From NCBI GenBank assembly GCA_017960905.1, contig JAGCYH010000041.1, positions 82,337-146,336 of the forward strand: a stretch of 64,000 nucleotides of DNA, written 5' to 3'. The notes under the pieces are model-generated. The model was not told the DNA's origin, did not search any database, and saw only the letters and a program-made list of their open reading frames with translations. The first letter of the stretch is position 1, and each line of letters begins with the position of its first letter. Position numbers and translations under genes: made by a program. This stretch comes from Bacteroidales bacterium (GTDB lineage Bacteria; Bacteroidota; Bacteroidia; Bacteroidales; Marinilabiliaceae). Of this stretch, positions 9,580 to 18,447 are shown one piece after another.

Positions 9580-9607
9580 TTCGGCGTAGCCTCAAGGCTA
9601 CGCCGAA
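9580..9607. repeat. GC-rich palindrome, right flank of the AT-rich gene
   Basis: A perfect 12-bp inverted repeat, TTCGGCGTAGCC-TCAA-GGCTACGCCGAA, in the convergent gap between the 8567 gene and porZ. It may serve as a two-way terminator hairpin although no T run follows. The core resembles the palindrome at 8511-8532. Confidence 0.7.
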
Positions 9608-9614
9608 GCTAGAA

Positions 9615-9632
9615 GCAAGGCTCCAGCCTTGC
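9615..9632. repeat. Second small palindrome in the same gap
   Basis: GCAAGGCT-CC-AGCCTTGC, an 8-bp perfect inverted repeat 7 bp after the 9580-9607 palindrome. Paired short GC-rich palindromes of this kind resemble REP/BIME-type repetitive elements. No transposase gene accompanies them here. Confidence 0.6.
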
Positions 9633-9673
9633 GAATAAAAGATTATATAGCCACCTTCGGAGTCATATCAAAA

Positions 9674-11995
9674 TCACCTGATAACTAATATTTTACCAAC
9701 AGCTTTATTGGTGCCGTCGTGGTTGGCGGCCCAAATCATGTAAGTGCCAGCCGAGACATCGTTGCCGTCGGTGTCCTTCACATTCCACTGGCACATGCCG
9801 CCTAGCGAAATGCTTTCGCTCACCAGGCGCCCGTTGATGTCGGTGATGACAACTGTGGTGTTGTCCTCCAGACCATGTATTTTCACGTAGCCTTTGAAGG
9901 TGGGCGTAACCGGATTGGGGTAAATCTTCAGTTTCGACAGCCGTTCTTCGGGTTCGTTTGCCGTTCCGGCAAACGACACCACGCCGTTGGCCGTGGCAAT
10001 GAACACTTCGCCGCTGACAGGCTCAATGGCTATGGAGTTAATTTCGTTCGACGGCAGCGGACTGTTCGTCTGGTTGAAGGCGTGAATAGTTGTCAGGCCG
10101 TCGTCGCTCACCAAGTACACGCCGTCGGTTTCGGTGCCTATCCATTTGCGGTTGGCGCCGTCAACCGCAAGGGTATTAACCACAACGCCGTCGAGCAGAT
10201 AGTCGGCGTTGTTGGTGCCGTCGTTACGTGGCACCTTTATCTTGCTGAACACGGGGCGGGCAATGTCGAACACTTTTGCGTCGTCTTTAAAGACGACGAT
10301 GCCGTCGTCGGTGCCGAACCATATCTGGCCGTTTCTGTCTTCGGCCATGGTGATAACCTTGTCGGTTATCACATCGCCGTTACTATCCCACAGGCGCATC
10401 TCACCGCCAAATCGTGAGTCGTTGCTAATGAGGGTGTTAGCGCGGTAGCGGTCGTCGGTGTCGGTCTCGGGTGTCGAGTTGATGTCGAACACCATGACGG
10501 AGCTGTGGCGCGGCATCGAGAGCCAGAAATGGCCGTTGCTGCTCGCTATCATATCTTTAGTAGAGTGCAGTCCGTCGGTAACGGCGTACGACAGTCCGTA
10601 CCAGTTGTTGTCGGCTGAGCGGACAACCAAGCCAGGCGTAACCTGCGAATTGGATGCCACAAGGTTCGAGTTGCGGTCGATGGCTATGGCGTTGACCCTT
10701 ATGTACGAACTGCCGCCGAAGATGTCCTGCAGCGAGCTGTTGGCCGGTGTGTATTGCGTAGTGAACTTATTATCAGCTATTTTGAAAATGCCATTGCCCC
10801 ACGACGACACGAAAACCGAGTCGGGTCGTAGCGGGTCGGCGCAGATGTTGATAACATCGCGCCCCGCCGTGGTCGAGGTTGAGGTCCACTCGCCATTGGT
10901 GTAGCAATGCACCATGGCGCGTATGTTCAGGTTGTTGTACGACGATGTAAGGCCGCCAGCCGTAACGTAAACGTGGTTGGGCGTGGCCAGTACTTTGTGG
11001 CATTGGTTTGTCGCTGGGCCACTGTATAGAGCTGTGGCACTGACTTTTCCGGCCATGTCGGCTACTACTACGCCTTTGGAGTAGTCGGCCAATACCAGTG
11101 TGTTCTCGTCGGCTATGCTGGCGTCGTATATGTTGAGCGCGAGCGCGCCATTATCGTCGGAAAAAGTTGATAACTGTCTGATTGTATTGTAGTTATTGTC
11201 TTTTATGGTGATGCTGTTATCGTGCAGAAAAGCAATCATACCTTTATATATATATATGCTGCGCATTTTCTGCGCAGCAAAAACTGTGTCGTTTTTCGCT
11301 CCGCCAACGCTGACAACTGCGGTGTTGCCCGAGCCTTGTGCGCCCTGTGCCGACAGAATGTCGTTGCCGAAGGCAACGACCGACCAGCATTGGCTGTCGG
11401 TTAATTTTTGCCATTCGGCAGGGTCCTCGAGCACATTGCTCGAGGCTTTGGCGCGGAAGAGTCCCGTGCTGGTGGCGGCGTAGATGTAGTTGTTGTCGGC
11501 AACGGCCGACAACACTTCTACCGTCGCGTCGTTACGTATCGGGTAAAACGATTTTATCTCGGTTTTCGACTTGTCAATAACTATCAGTCCGCTTTGCGTC
11601 GAAGCGTAGACGAGGTTCCCTTTCTCGCAGAAGTTGTTTATTCGTTTGGTAGTCAGCGAGTTGTTGTTTTTTAGTTCGGGTATGTTCTCCGTTGCTCCGC
11701 CAATGATGTCAACTATGTCGATGTTGCCGTTGGTATAGCCCACGTACAGTTTGTCGCCTATTCGTTTTACGGCCGAAACGCCAATGTCCGACAGGTGGTT
11801 GGCTTTGGTGCATTTTTGCACCGAGTGCTCTTCGGTGTCGTACAGCGTGAAGCCCATAGAGTTGCCTGCGTAAGCGAAACTGCCGAGCGAGCCCGCATAC
11901 GTGCAGCCCGACAGTGCGAAATGGTCGGTCCATTGTGAGTATGTTTTTGCCGAGGCAAAACATACGAGCGATATCAGTAAAAGTCTGATTTTCAT
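9674..11995 (-). CDS. porZ: PorZ-like type IX secretion protein (beta-propeller with C-terminal sorting-type domain)
   Basis: The 773-residue product starts with a signal peptide (MKIRLLLISLVCFASAKTYSQ) and WTDHFALSGCTYAGSLGSFA, the N-terminal propeller signature of PorZ. Two seven-bladed propeller-like regions follow (for example IWFGTDDGIVVFKDD, KWIGTETDGVYLVS), then a C-terminal T9SS type A domain starting IYPNPVTPTF. In Porphyromonas gingivalis PorZ sits on the cell surface with the sortase PorU and helps attach cargo to anionic LPS. Its presence implies a working type IX system in the genome. It overlaps rdgB by 4 bp. A general propeller protein with a sorting domain is the alternative. 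Confidence 0.75.
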   Translation of the reverse strand: MKIRLLLISLVCFASAKTYSQWTDHFALSGCTYAGSLGSFAYAGNSMGFTLYDTEEHSVQKCTKANHLSDIGVSAVKRIGDKLYVGYTNGNIDIVDIIGGATENIPELKNNNSLTTKRINNFCEKGNLVYASTQSGLIVIDKSKTEIKSFYPIRNDATVEVLSAVADNNYIYAATSTGLFRAKASSNVLEDPAEWQKLTDSQCWSVVAFGNDILSAQGAQGSGNTAVVSVGGAKNDTVFAAQKMRSIYIYKGMIAFLHDNSITIKDNNYNTIRQLSTFSDDNGALALNIYDASIADENTLVLADYSKGVVVADMAGKVSATALYSGPATNQCHKVLATPNHVYVTAGGLTSSYNNLNIRAMVHCYTNGEWTSTSTTAGRDVINICADPLRPDSVFVSSWGNGIFKIADNKFTTQYTPANSSLQDIFGGSSYIRVNAIAIDRNSNLVASNSQVTPGLVVRSADNNWYGLSYAVTDGLHSTKDMIASSNGHFWLSMPRHSSVMVFDINSTPETDTDDRYRANTLISNDSRFGGEMRLWDSNGDVITDKVITMAEDRNGQIWFGTDDGIVVFKDDAKVFDIARPVFSKIKVPRNDGTNNADYLLDGVVVNTLAVDGANRKWIGTETDGVYLVSDDGLTTIHAFNQTNSPLPSNEINSIAIEPVSGEVFIATANGVVSFAGTANEPEERLSKLKIYPNPVTPTFKGYVKIHGLEDNTTVVITDINGRLVSESISLGGMCQWNVKDTDGNDVSAGTYMIWAANHDGTNKAVGKILVIR

Positions 11996-12579
11996 TTAGT
12001 TGACTCTTTTAAGAAAGTAATGAATTTTTGCATGGCGCGTGCTCTGTGGCTTATGCGGTTTTTCACGTCGAGCCCCAGTTCGGCGAAGGTGCGCCCGTCG
12101 GCTTCGTCGGGGACGAAGACCGGGTCGTAGCCGAAGCCCTCGGTGCCGCGCTTGCCCAGCGCTATGCTGCCGTCGACGATACCTTCGAAAATCTTCTGCT
12201 CTTTGCCGTCGACGTAAGCAATGATGGTTCTGAAGCGCGCCTTGCGGTTGGCTTGTCCGCTGAGGGCGCCGAGCAGTTTCTGCATGTTTTTCTCAGAGTC
12301 GCACTCATCGCCCGCATAGCGGGCGGTGTGTACGCCCGGTGCGCCGCCCAGAAAGTCGACTTCCAGTCCGCTGTCGTCGGCAAAACAAGGTTGGCCATAC
12401 TTATTATATAAGTATTGCGCTTTCAGCAGAGCGTTGCCTTCGAGCGTGTCGGCCGTTTCGGGTATCTCTTCGGTGATGTTAAGGTCGTCGAGCGTCAGCA
12501 TCGAATAGTTTTCGGGCAGCACTGCTCGTATCTCTTTGGTTTTGTTGGCGTTATGAGTTGCAAAAAGTATTTTTACCAT
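11992..12579 (-). CDS. rdgB: Non-canonical purine NTP pyrophosphatase
   Basis: RdgB/Ham1 hydrolyses dITP, ITP and XTP to monophosphates and PPi, keeping deaminated purines out of DNA. The 195-residue protein opens with ILFATHNANKTKEI (nucleotide/PPi site), has FADDSGLEVDFLGGAPGVHTARYAG in the middle and GYDPVFVPD and SHRARA near the end, all family marks. It is the first gene of a two-gene minus-strand transcript; its stop overlaps the porZ start by 4 bp, which implies translational coupling. Confidence 0.95.
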   Translation of the reverse strand: MVKILFATHNANKTKEIRAVLPENYSMLTLDDLNITEEIPETADTLEGNALLKAQYLYNKYGQPCFADDSGLEVDFLGGAPGVHTARYAGDECDSEKNMQKLLGALSGQANRKARFRTIIAYVDGKEQKIFEGIVDGSIALGKRGTEGFGYDPVFVPDEADGRTFAELGLDVKNRISHRARAMQKFITFLKESTK

Positions 12580-12592
12580 CAGTATTAAATAA

Positions 12593-12620
12593 AAAAAAGG
12601 CGGATAATTCCGCCTTTTTT
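12593..12620 (-). terminator. Terminator after the universal stress protein gene
   Basis: An 11-bp perfect stem (12593-12603 with 12610-12620) with a 6-nt loop, flanked by A and T runs on the two sides, so it can end transcription of the minus-strand usp gene before rdgB. Confidence 0.85.
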
Positions 12621-12636
12621 ATGAAAAAACTAAATT

Positions 12637-13467
12637 TTAGAAGTTTGTGTAGCTAACTTTCACTTCGGTACGCGGATTTACCACGAATACAGGGATTTGC
12701 GCTTCGTTGGCAATGATAGTCTGCTCGTAAGCGCCCAGTATGTAATCGTGGAAGGCAATATCGCGAGTCGTAGTGATCATAATCACATCGACTTGCTCCT
12801 CTTTGGCGTACTTGAGCGACAATTCGTAGAACGAGCCGCGTTCGTCAGCCCAAACAATTTCGCTGGCAATGTTGCGCTCTTCGAGGTAGCGAACGCAGAA
12901 GTTCATGTTGGCCTTTGTAGGGTTGTCGTACATCGGACCATTGCCGCGCTGGCCGAAGAGGCGTACTTTGATGCCTTTGGTCAGATAGCCGAGCATGCTC
13001 ACCCATTTCAGCTTCTCTTTTGTCTCGAGTTTGTAGTCGACAGGGAAGAGAATATCGGTCGGGTCGGTGTAGCACGGGTCTTTTTGTACAATAAGGTAAG
13101 GCACGTGGCAGCCTACGATAACTTTAAGTGCCCAGCTACCAGTGATTTTCTGCATACCTTTCATACCGTGTGTGCCCATTACCACAAGCACACCCTTCAA
13201 CTCGGCAACAACCTCGTTTATAGTCTTGAAAATAGTGCCTTCGCGTACCAACGGACGCACAGCAACATTTTCGTCGTTCTTGATCTTCTGAGCAATAGTG
13301 TCAAGCTCTGTTCCTACATTGCCTTGCTTATGCTCATTTTTTACAATGTGAAGCAAAACTACTTCAGCATTCATTTTTCGCGCTAAGATTGATGCGTGTT
13401 TTACAGCACAATCCGCCTTTTCTGTAAAATCGTACGGGACGATTATTGTATCTGTATATGATTCCAT
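12637..13467 (-). CDS. Universal stress protein with two tandem Usp domains
   Basis: The 276-residue protein contains two UspA folds. The first (residues 1-145) starts TIIVPYDFTEKADCAVKHA and holds VLVVMGTHGMKGMQK, close to the ATP-binding loop G-2X-G-9X-G of Usp proteins. The second (150-276) starts ILFPVDYKLETKEKL and ends with DVIMITTTRDIAF and IPVFVVNP; its nucleotide loop is degenerate. Tandem Usp proteins are soluble and bind ATP or AMP under stress. It is divergent from the cyclase gene at 13567, about 100 bp away. Confidence 0.9.
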   Translation of the reverse strand: MESYTDTIIVPYDFTEKADCAVKHASILARKMNAEVVLLHIVKNEHKQGNVGTELDTIAQKIKNDENVAVRPLVREGTIFKTINEVVAELKGVLVVMGTHGMKGMQKITGSWALKVIVGCHVPYLIVQKDPCYTDPTDILFPVDYKLETKEKLKWVSMLGYLTKGIKVRLFGQRGNGPMYDNPTKANMNFCVRYLEERNIASEIVWADERGSFYELSLKYAKEEQVDVIMITTTRDIAFHDYILGAYEQTIIANEAQIPVFVVNPRTEVKVSYTNF

Positions 13468-13566
13468 AATTTTATATTAAAATTTCAAATGCTAAAATAG
13501 ATGATTATTTCCAAAAAAAAAAGTAAATTGCGAAATATTTTTGAAAATGTTTTTTTTGTTACTGAA

Positions 13567-15219
13567 ATGAAAATGATTTTTAAATGGTTTTTGCCGATAA
13601 TTATCATCGTTTTTGCGCATAATTTGTATGCGCAAAACATCTATTACACAGATGATTACGTAGCTAACACCGAGGCGACCGACAACGTTATCAGCACTAA
13701 AAATGATGCCGTTTTGATCACTGTGGGCGAAAATTACACTCCGCCGTTTTTAGTAAGTTTTTTCAGCGGAAAGGAAAAAATTTCGACTGTCGAAATGTTA
13801 AATAATAGTTTTTTTGTCGACGCGTCGAAAATTTCTTCATTCATTTTGACCGATTCGAACAAAAAAGAACTCGAAATTAAAATCAACCACGGACGAAATT
13901 ATTTTATACCTTTATTAATAATAGCGTTTTTGGTTTTCATAGCGATGCTCATTTTCCTGCTCTTCCAAGAGCACAAGAAGTACGAGCGCGCCATCTGCCG
14001 CAACAACGAACTCGACGTGCCTATTGAGCGAAGGTCGAAAAAATTCGACCTTTCGACGGTGCTTTTTGCTGATATTCAGGGTTTTACAAAGATTGCCGAG
14101 CACATGAACCCCGAGCAGCTCGTCGATGAGCTCGACCGTTATTTCATATTTTTCGACGAACTCGTTGAAAAATATAACGTTGAGAAAATCAAAACCATAG
14201 GCGACGCATATATGTGCGCCGGCGGCGTGCCGAAGTCCAACAGCGCCAATCCTATCGAGGTTACGCTCGTCGGACTCGGAATGATTGCCTATGTCAGAGA
14301 CCGCCAAGCCTCATCGCACGAGTTCTGGAACATACGCGTGGGCATCAACACCGGTCCGGTGATATCGGGCTCGCTCGGTTTCAAGAAGAAATCGTTCGAC
14401 ATCTGGGGCGACACCGTCAATACGGCGTCGCGCATGGAGTCGTCGAGTGTGCCGGGCGAGATAAACATCACCGATAATACTTATCAGTATATAAGCGAGT
14501 ACTTTGAGTGCGAGCATCGAGGCAAGATGCCAGTGAAGTACAAAGGCGAAATTGACATGTACTTCGTGAAGCGCATAAAACCCGAATATGCCGAGAACGG
14601 TTCGGCCTACCTACCCAACAAGCTGCTCCTGCAGAAGATTCGTATGCTGAAAGTCAACGACTTGGAGAAGCACATCGAAAAAGAGATACAGGGCTTGAGC
14701 AATAAAAATGTGCTCGTAGAGTGCTACAATGCCTTCTGCCGTGGTCTCGACAAACTGATAATAGGCGAGAAGCTCAACATAGAGGACTCAATGGCCTGCA
14801 AGGTTATCGGTTTTATCTCGTTCGTGGCCATCGAGTCGCAGCACGCCTACAAGGTCATCGTGCCCGACCTCACCATACTGCTTCGGAAAATGCACTTCCC
14901 CGAAGAGCAGATTTCGATTATCAACCTTACTATAAGCAAGATATGCCAGCGACGACATCCGTCGTCGCTCATCGAAGAGATAGTGTTCGACGCCATGCAC
15001 GAGTACTTCGGCAGCAGCAACTACATCGACCGCATGAAGCAATTGTACGAATGTGCAATTGCCGAAGGGCGGAAGGTCTCGAAAAGCGAATGGATGCGCG
15101 AGCAGAAAAAAGCGCTCTCGACATTCTCGTTCTTCACAAGCTCTGCAAAACAGCAAGTTGTGCGCACGCCGCAGGAACAAATTGAACAAATTGAACAAAT
15201 TTTTCATACTTGGCGTTGA
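13567..15219 (+). CDS. Membrane-bound class III adenylate/guanylate cyclase
   Basis: The ATG at 13567 gives a 550-residue protein with signal MKMIFKWFLPIIIIVFAHNLYAQ, a short periplasmic domain, one TM helix (about 116-136) and a cytosolic class III cyclase domain. Metal Asp169 (LFADIQGF) and Asp213 (KTIGDAYM), purine-selecting Lys209 and Asp278 (FDIWGD), and transition-state Asn285 and Arg289 are all present, so cAMP is the predicted product. A helical C-terminal region of about 190 residues of unknown role follows, ending in EQIEQIEQ encoded by a tandem 9-bp repeat. An earlier in-frame ATG at 13501 would bury the signal. It precedes the bactofilin by 56 bp. Confidence 0.85.
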   Translation: MKMIFKWFLPIIIIVFAHNLYAQNIYYTDDYVANTEATDNVISTKNDAVLITVGENYTPPFLVSFFSGKEKISTVEMLNNSFFVDASKISSFILTDSNKKELEIKINHGRNYFIPLLIIAFLVFIAMLIFLLFQEHKKYERAICRNNELDVPIERRSKKFDLSTVLFADIQGFTKIAEHMNPEQLVDELDRYFIFFDELVEKYNVEKIKTIGDAYMCAGGVPKSNSANPIEVTLVGLGMIAYVRDRQASSHEFWNIRVGINTGPVISGSLGFKKKSFDIWGDTVNTASRMESSSVPGEINITDNTYQYISEYFECEHRGKMPVKYKGEIDMYFVKRIKPEYAENGSAYLPNKLLLQKIRMLKVNDLEKHIEKEIQGLSNKNVLVECYNAFCRGLDKLIIGEKLNIEDSMACKVIGFISFVAIESQHAYKVIVPDLTILLRKMHFPEEQISIINLTISKICQRRHPSSLIEEIVFDAMHEYFGSSNYIDRMKQLYECAIAEGRKVSKSEWMREQKKALSTFSFFTSSAKQQVVRTPQEQIEQIEQIFHTWR

Positions 15220-15238
15220 TTTTTGTTTTTTTTATATC

Positions 15239-15246
15239 TATATTTG
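15239..15246 (+). promoter_or_regulatory. -7-like box upstream of bactofilin
   Basis: TATATTTG matches the Bacteroidota -7 consensus TAnnTTTG and lies 30 bp before the bactofilin ATG. I find no well-spaced -33 TTTG, so it is a weak call. Confidence 0.35.
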
Positions 15247-15275
15247 TTAATTGAAAATTTGAAAAACTCAGAATT

Positions 15276-15665
15276 ATGTCGAAAACGTTTGAAGTAGAAA
15301 ACAAGCTGCCCAATATAATAGGCACCGGGACGAAATTCAAAGGCGACATCGATACCGATGGCGACTTGCGTGTTGACGGCTCGATAGAAGGAAACATCAT
15401 ATCGAAAGGAAAGGTCGTTTTGGGCCAGGGCGGAAGCATAAAGGGCGCTATAACTTGCTACAATGCCGAGATAGCGGGCATCTTCGAGGGCAAGGTGGAA
15501 GTGACCGAACAGCTCGCGCTCAAGTCGTGCGCCTCGTTCAATGGCGATATGAATATTGGCAAATTGAGCATCGAACCGGGCGCCGTGTTCGTGGGCAACT
15601 GCTGCATGACTGGCAACGATGCACCGCAGCAAGCTGCGGCGGACACCGATGCCGATAAAGACTGA
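15276..15665 (+). CDS. Bactofilin (polymer-forming cytoskeletal protein)
   Basis: Bactofilins self-assemble into nucleotide-free filaments beneath the membrane and place envelope enzymes. The 129-residue product has the right-handed beta-helix core with repeating glycine and hydrophobic turns (GTKFKGDIDTDGDLRVDGSIEG, then GKVVLGQGGSIKGAI, and AEIAGIFEGKVEVTEQLALK). The tails are short. It overlaps the next small membrane gene by 17 bp and so leads into the ATP synthase operon, a frequent neighbourhood in Bacteroidota. Confidence 0.93.
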   Translation: MSKTFEVENKLPNIIGTGTKFKGDIDTDGDLRVDGSIEGNIISKGKVVLGQGGSIKGAITCYNAEIAGIFEGKVEVTEQLALKSCASFNGDMNIGKLSIEPGAVFVGNCCMTGNDAPQQAAADTDADKD

Positions 15666-16026
15666 TGTTTTGAAGTACTTTATAACTGCGATAGCAATTT
15701 TCGTCGCAGCCGACTACGTTCTTTGCGAATACACTGATGGTGTGAGTTTCGGCCTGTCGCTTGTGGCCCTGCTCATTCCGTTTTCGCTCGAACTAATACG
15801 ATATTTGACAATTTGGGCATACGAACGTACTGTGCAAAAGAAAGTTAGCATAGGGTTGTTGCTCTTTACCGAACTCGTCAGATTCCTCTTGGTGCTGATT
15901 CTGTTTTTCGCTTGCGTCAGAACCATTCAGCCTGGCAACAAGGTATATCCGATAATTTACTGCGTATCTTTTTTTGCATTTCAAGGTATAACGATATATG
16001 CTCTGAAAAAAAGATATAAAATGTAA
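15649..16026 (+). CDS. Small four-TM membrane protein at the head of the ATP synthase operon (AtpI-like position)
   Basis: A 125-residue protein with four predicted membrane helices (about 8-26, 33-55, 66-90, 98-118). I took the ATG at 15649, which overlaps the bactofilin end; earlier in-frame starts lie deep inside that gene. It stands 23 bp before atpB, where AtpI/AtpZ-type assembly proteins are usually encoded, so help with c-ring assembly is possible. No diagnostic motif is visible, and the call rests on position and topology. Confidence 0.65.
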   Translation: MPIKTDVLKYFITAIAIFVAADYVLCEYTDGVSFGLSLVALLIPFSLELIRYLTIWAYERTVQKKVSIGLLLFTELVRFLLVLILFFACVRTIQPGNKVYPIIYCVSFFAFQGITIYALKKRYKM

Positions 16027-16049
16027 CATCTCATATAAACACTGACACT

Positions 16050-17114
16050 ATGAGAAAGTTAATATTACTGATTACGTCGTTTCTGCTAATGGCTTCGACG
16101 CAAAACAGCCAGGCGCAAAGCGAGGCACCCGCCGACTCAACAGCCGGCGGTGAGGAAGGAATAAACATGACCGACGTCATCGGACACCACATCTCCGATG
16201 CCCACTCGTGGAGCATCTTCGCCTACACCAACAGCGAGGGCGAAGAGGTGGAGTGCAAGATAAGCCTTCCGGTGATGGCCTACTACGACGGACAGTTCCT
16301 CTTCACTCTCTCGTCGAGTTTCGACGATGGCGCCACAGTAGAGAAGGGCGTGAACACTTACTACCTGAAACACGAGAAGCTTTACGTCAGAAACGGCAGC
16401 GGCGAAGAGGTCCGCCCGTTCGACTTCTCCATAACGCGCAACGTAGTGTCGATGTTCATAAGCGTGGCAATACTGCTGCTGTTGTTTGTAGGCGCGGCGC
16501 GCTCTTACAAGAACAGCCTCGTGCCGCGAGGCAAAGCCTCGCTTGCCGAGATGCTCGTTCTCTTCGTGAAAGACATTGCCGACGAACAGATTGGGCGTCG
16601 CAAATCGGCACGTTACGTGCCGTATCTGCTCACGCTCTTCTACTTCATCTGGTTCAACAACCTCATAGGCCTCGTGCCGTTCTTCCCCGGTTCGAGCAAC
16701 CTGTCGGGTAACATTGCCTTCACCAGCATTCTGGCCGTGTTCACCTTCATCGTAACCAACTTCAACGGCACACGCCACTATTGGAAGCACACACTGGTGA
16801 TGCCTGGCGTGCCTTTCCTGATGAAGATTATACTCGTGCCAATAGAGATAATAACACTCTTCACCCGTCCGTTCACCCTGATGATTCGTCTCTTCGCCAA
16901 CGTAACTGGCGGACACATTATCATAATAAGCCTTATATCAATGATTTTCATCATGAAGACATACGTCATGGTGGCACCATCGATGCTTCTGGCACTTATG
17001 ATATTTGTGCTCGAGCTGATATTCGGCGCATTGCAGGCATATATATTCACGCTGCTTTCGGCATTATATATAGGTCTGGCCGTCGATGACGGACACGAAG
17101 AACAAACAGCGTAA
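16050..17114 (+). CDS. atpB: ATP synthase F0 subunit a
   Basis: Subunit a forms the proton half-channels of the F0 motor against the c-ring. The 354-residue protein has the long N-terminus typical of Bacteroidota: a signal-like segment (MRKLILLITSFLLMASTQNSQAQ) and about 110 periplasmic residues before the first membrane helix near 135. The family core is clear: LFYFIWFNNLIGLVPFFPGSSN and FTLMIRLFANVTGGH, which holds the essential arginine. The final helices include LELIFGALQAYIFTLLSALYIG. It is followed by atpE after 42 bp. Confidence 0.95.
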   Translation: MRKLILLITSFLLMASTQNSQAQSEAPADSTAGGEEGINMTDVIGHHISDAHSWSIFAYTNSEGEEVECKISLPVMAYYDGQFLFTLSSSFDDGATVEKGVNTYYLKHEKLYVRNGSGEEVRPFDFSITRNVVSMFISVAILLLLFVGAARSYKNSLVPRGKASLAEMLVLFVKDIADEQIGRRKSARYVPYLLTLFYFIWFNNLIGLVPFFPGSSNLSGNIAFTSILAVFTFIVTNFNGTRHYWKHTLVMPGVPFLMKIILVPIEIITLFTRPFTLMIRLFANVTGGHIIIISLISMIFIMKTYVMVAPSMLLALMIFVLELIFGALQAYIFTLLSALYIGLAVDDGHEEQTA

Positions 17115-17156
17115 AAGATTAAAAAACAGAATATTAACATTTAAAAATTTAACACT

Positions 17157-17360
17157 ATGACAGGAACACTTCTTAGCGTAGGTCTTGGCCTAATAGTAAT
17201 AGGCATAGGTCTTGGTATCGGTTTGGTTGGTAAGTCGGCATTGGACGCCATGGCACGCCAGCCTGAAATGTCCAGCAAAATTCAATCAGCCATGCTTATC
17301 GCGGCAGGTATGGTCGAAGGTGCCGGTCTGTTTGCAATAGTCATTTCGTTCATCGCTTAA
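17157..17360 (+). CDS. atpE: ATP synthase F0 subunit c
   Basis: A 67-residue two-helix hairpin. Helix 1 is glycine-rich (GLGLIVIGIGLGIGLVG), the polar loop is ARQPE, and helix 2 carries the ion-binding Glu in MVEGAGLFAIV. No Gln stands in helix 1 and no Ser/Thr follows the Glu, so the sodium-binding pattern is missing and proton coupling is the better prediction. It lies between atpB and atpF. Confidence 0.95.
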   Translation: MTGTLLSVGLGLIVIGIGLGIGLVGKSALDAMARQPEMSSKIQSAMLIAAGMVEGAGLFAIVISFIA

Positions 17361-17373
17361 AAAACGCAAAGCT

Positions 17374-17871
17374 ATGGACGGTCTTTTGTCGCCGGAACCC
17401 GGTTTGGTCATTTGGTCAGGCCTTACATTCCTCATCTTGTTCTTGCTGCTGCGCAAGTTTGCGTGGCGCCCAATACTGGGCGCCATTAAAGAGCGCGAGG
17501 ATAAGATAGAGTCGGCACTTGCTTCGGCCGAAGAGGCCAAAGCAGAGTACCGCAAGGTGCAGGAAGCCAAGGCTCAGATGGCTGCCGAAGCGCGGCAAGA
17601 GCGCGACTCGCTGTTGAAAGAAGCACGATTGACGAAAGAGGCTATCATTGAGGAAGCCCGTAAGACAGCCAAGGAGGAGGCCGACAAAATATTGGCCGAC
17701 GCCAAAGCTCAGATCAACAAAGAGAAAGCTGACGCAATAGTGGATCTCAAACAGCAGGTGGCTAAATTGTCGGTCGACATTGCCGGCAAAATCTTGTCGC
17801 AGACCCTGCAGACTGACAGCCAGCAGGAAAAACTAATAGAGAAATACCTCAACGAGAGTAATTTCAATTAA
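17374..17871 (+). CDS. atpF: ATP synthase F0 subunit b
   Basis: The 165-residue stator subunit has one N-terminal membrane helix (GLVIWSGLTFLILFLLLRKFAW, with the usual WRPI after it) and a long charged coiled coil (ALASAEEAKAEYRKVQEAKAQ onward) that reaches to F1. It follows atpE by 13 bp and precedes atpH by 13 bp. Confidence 0.95.
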   Translation: MDGLLSPEPGLVIWSGLTFLILFLLLRKFAWRPILGAIKEREDKIESALASAEEAKAEYRKVQEAKAQMAAEARQERDSLLKEARLTKEAIIEEARKTAKEEADKILADAKAQINKEKADAIVDLKQQVAKLSVDIAGKILSQTLQTDSQQEKLIEKYLNESNFN

Positions 17872-17884
17872 CAATTAATGCCTT

Positions 17885-18421
17885 ATGAACGCAGGACTTA
17901 TAGCCAGACGTTATGCCACAGTGCTTTGCGACTATGCCGAAGAGCATAAAGCAGCCGCGCAGGTTTACGCCGATGCCGGCCTGCTGCTCGAAGCTATCGC
18001 TTCGAAGCCGGCAGTAATGCAATTCCTAAAATCGCCTCTGAAGAAAAACTCAGAGAAGAAATCGATGCTCACATCGGTTTTCGCGAATGTTGTTTCGAAA
18101 CCGACGATTCAATTCATCGACTTCACCGTCGATAAGGAGCGTATTGGCATGATTGACGAAATACTGCGGGTATTCAAGTCGCTCTATAAGAAACGTTTAG
18201 GTATTAAAACAATCGACATCACAACGGCCAACACTCTCTCCGACGCCAAGCGAACCGAAATGACCGCCACGCTCGAGAAGAAACTCAAGAGCAAGGTGGA
18301 AATGTCGTTCCGTGCCGAGAAAGAGATTATCGGCGGTGTCATCATCGACATCGACGGTCGCCGCTTGGATTGCAGCGTCAAGCACCAGCTCGACGAGATT
18401 GAAAAGAAATTGACGGTATAA
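17885..18421 (+). CDS. atpH: ATP synthase F1 subunit delta
   Basis: The 178-residue protein starts NAGLIARRYATVLCDYAEEH, the helical N-terminal domain that binds the top of alpha, and ends with EIIGGVIIDIDGRRLDCSVKHQLDEIEKKL, the C-terminal domain that binds subunit b. It links stator and catalytic head. The order b-delta-alpha-gamma is the standard one. Confidence 0.95.
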   Translation: MNAGLIARRYATVLCDYAEEHKAAAQVYADAGLLLEAIASKPAVMQFLKSPLKKNSEKKSMLTSVFANVVSKPTIQFIDFTVDKERIGMIDEILRVFKSLYKKRLGIKTIDITTANTLSDAKRTEMTATLEKKLKSKVEMSFRAEKEIIGGVIIDIDGRRLDCSVKHQLDEIEKKLTV

Positions 18422-18447
18422 TCATTCTTCAAAACAAGTAAAAGTAC

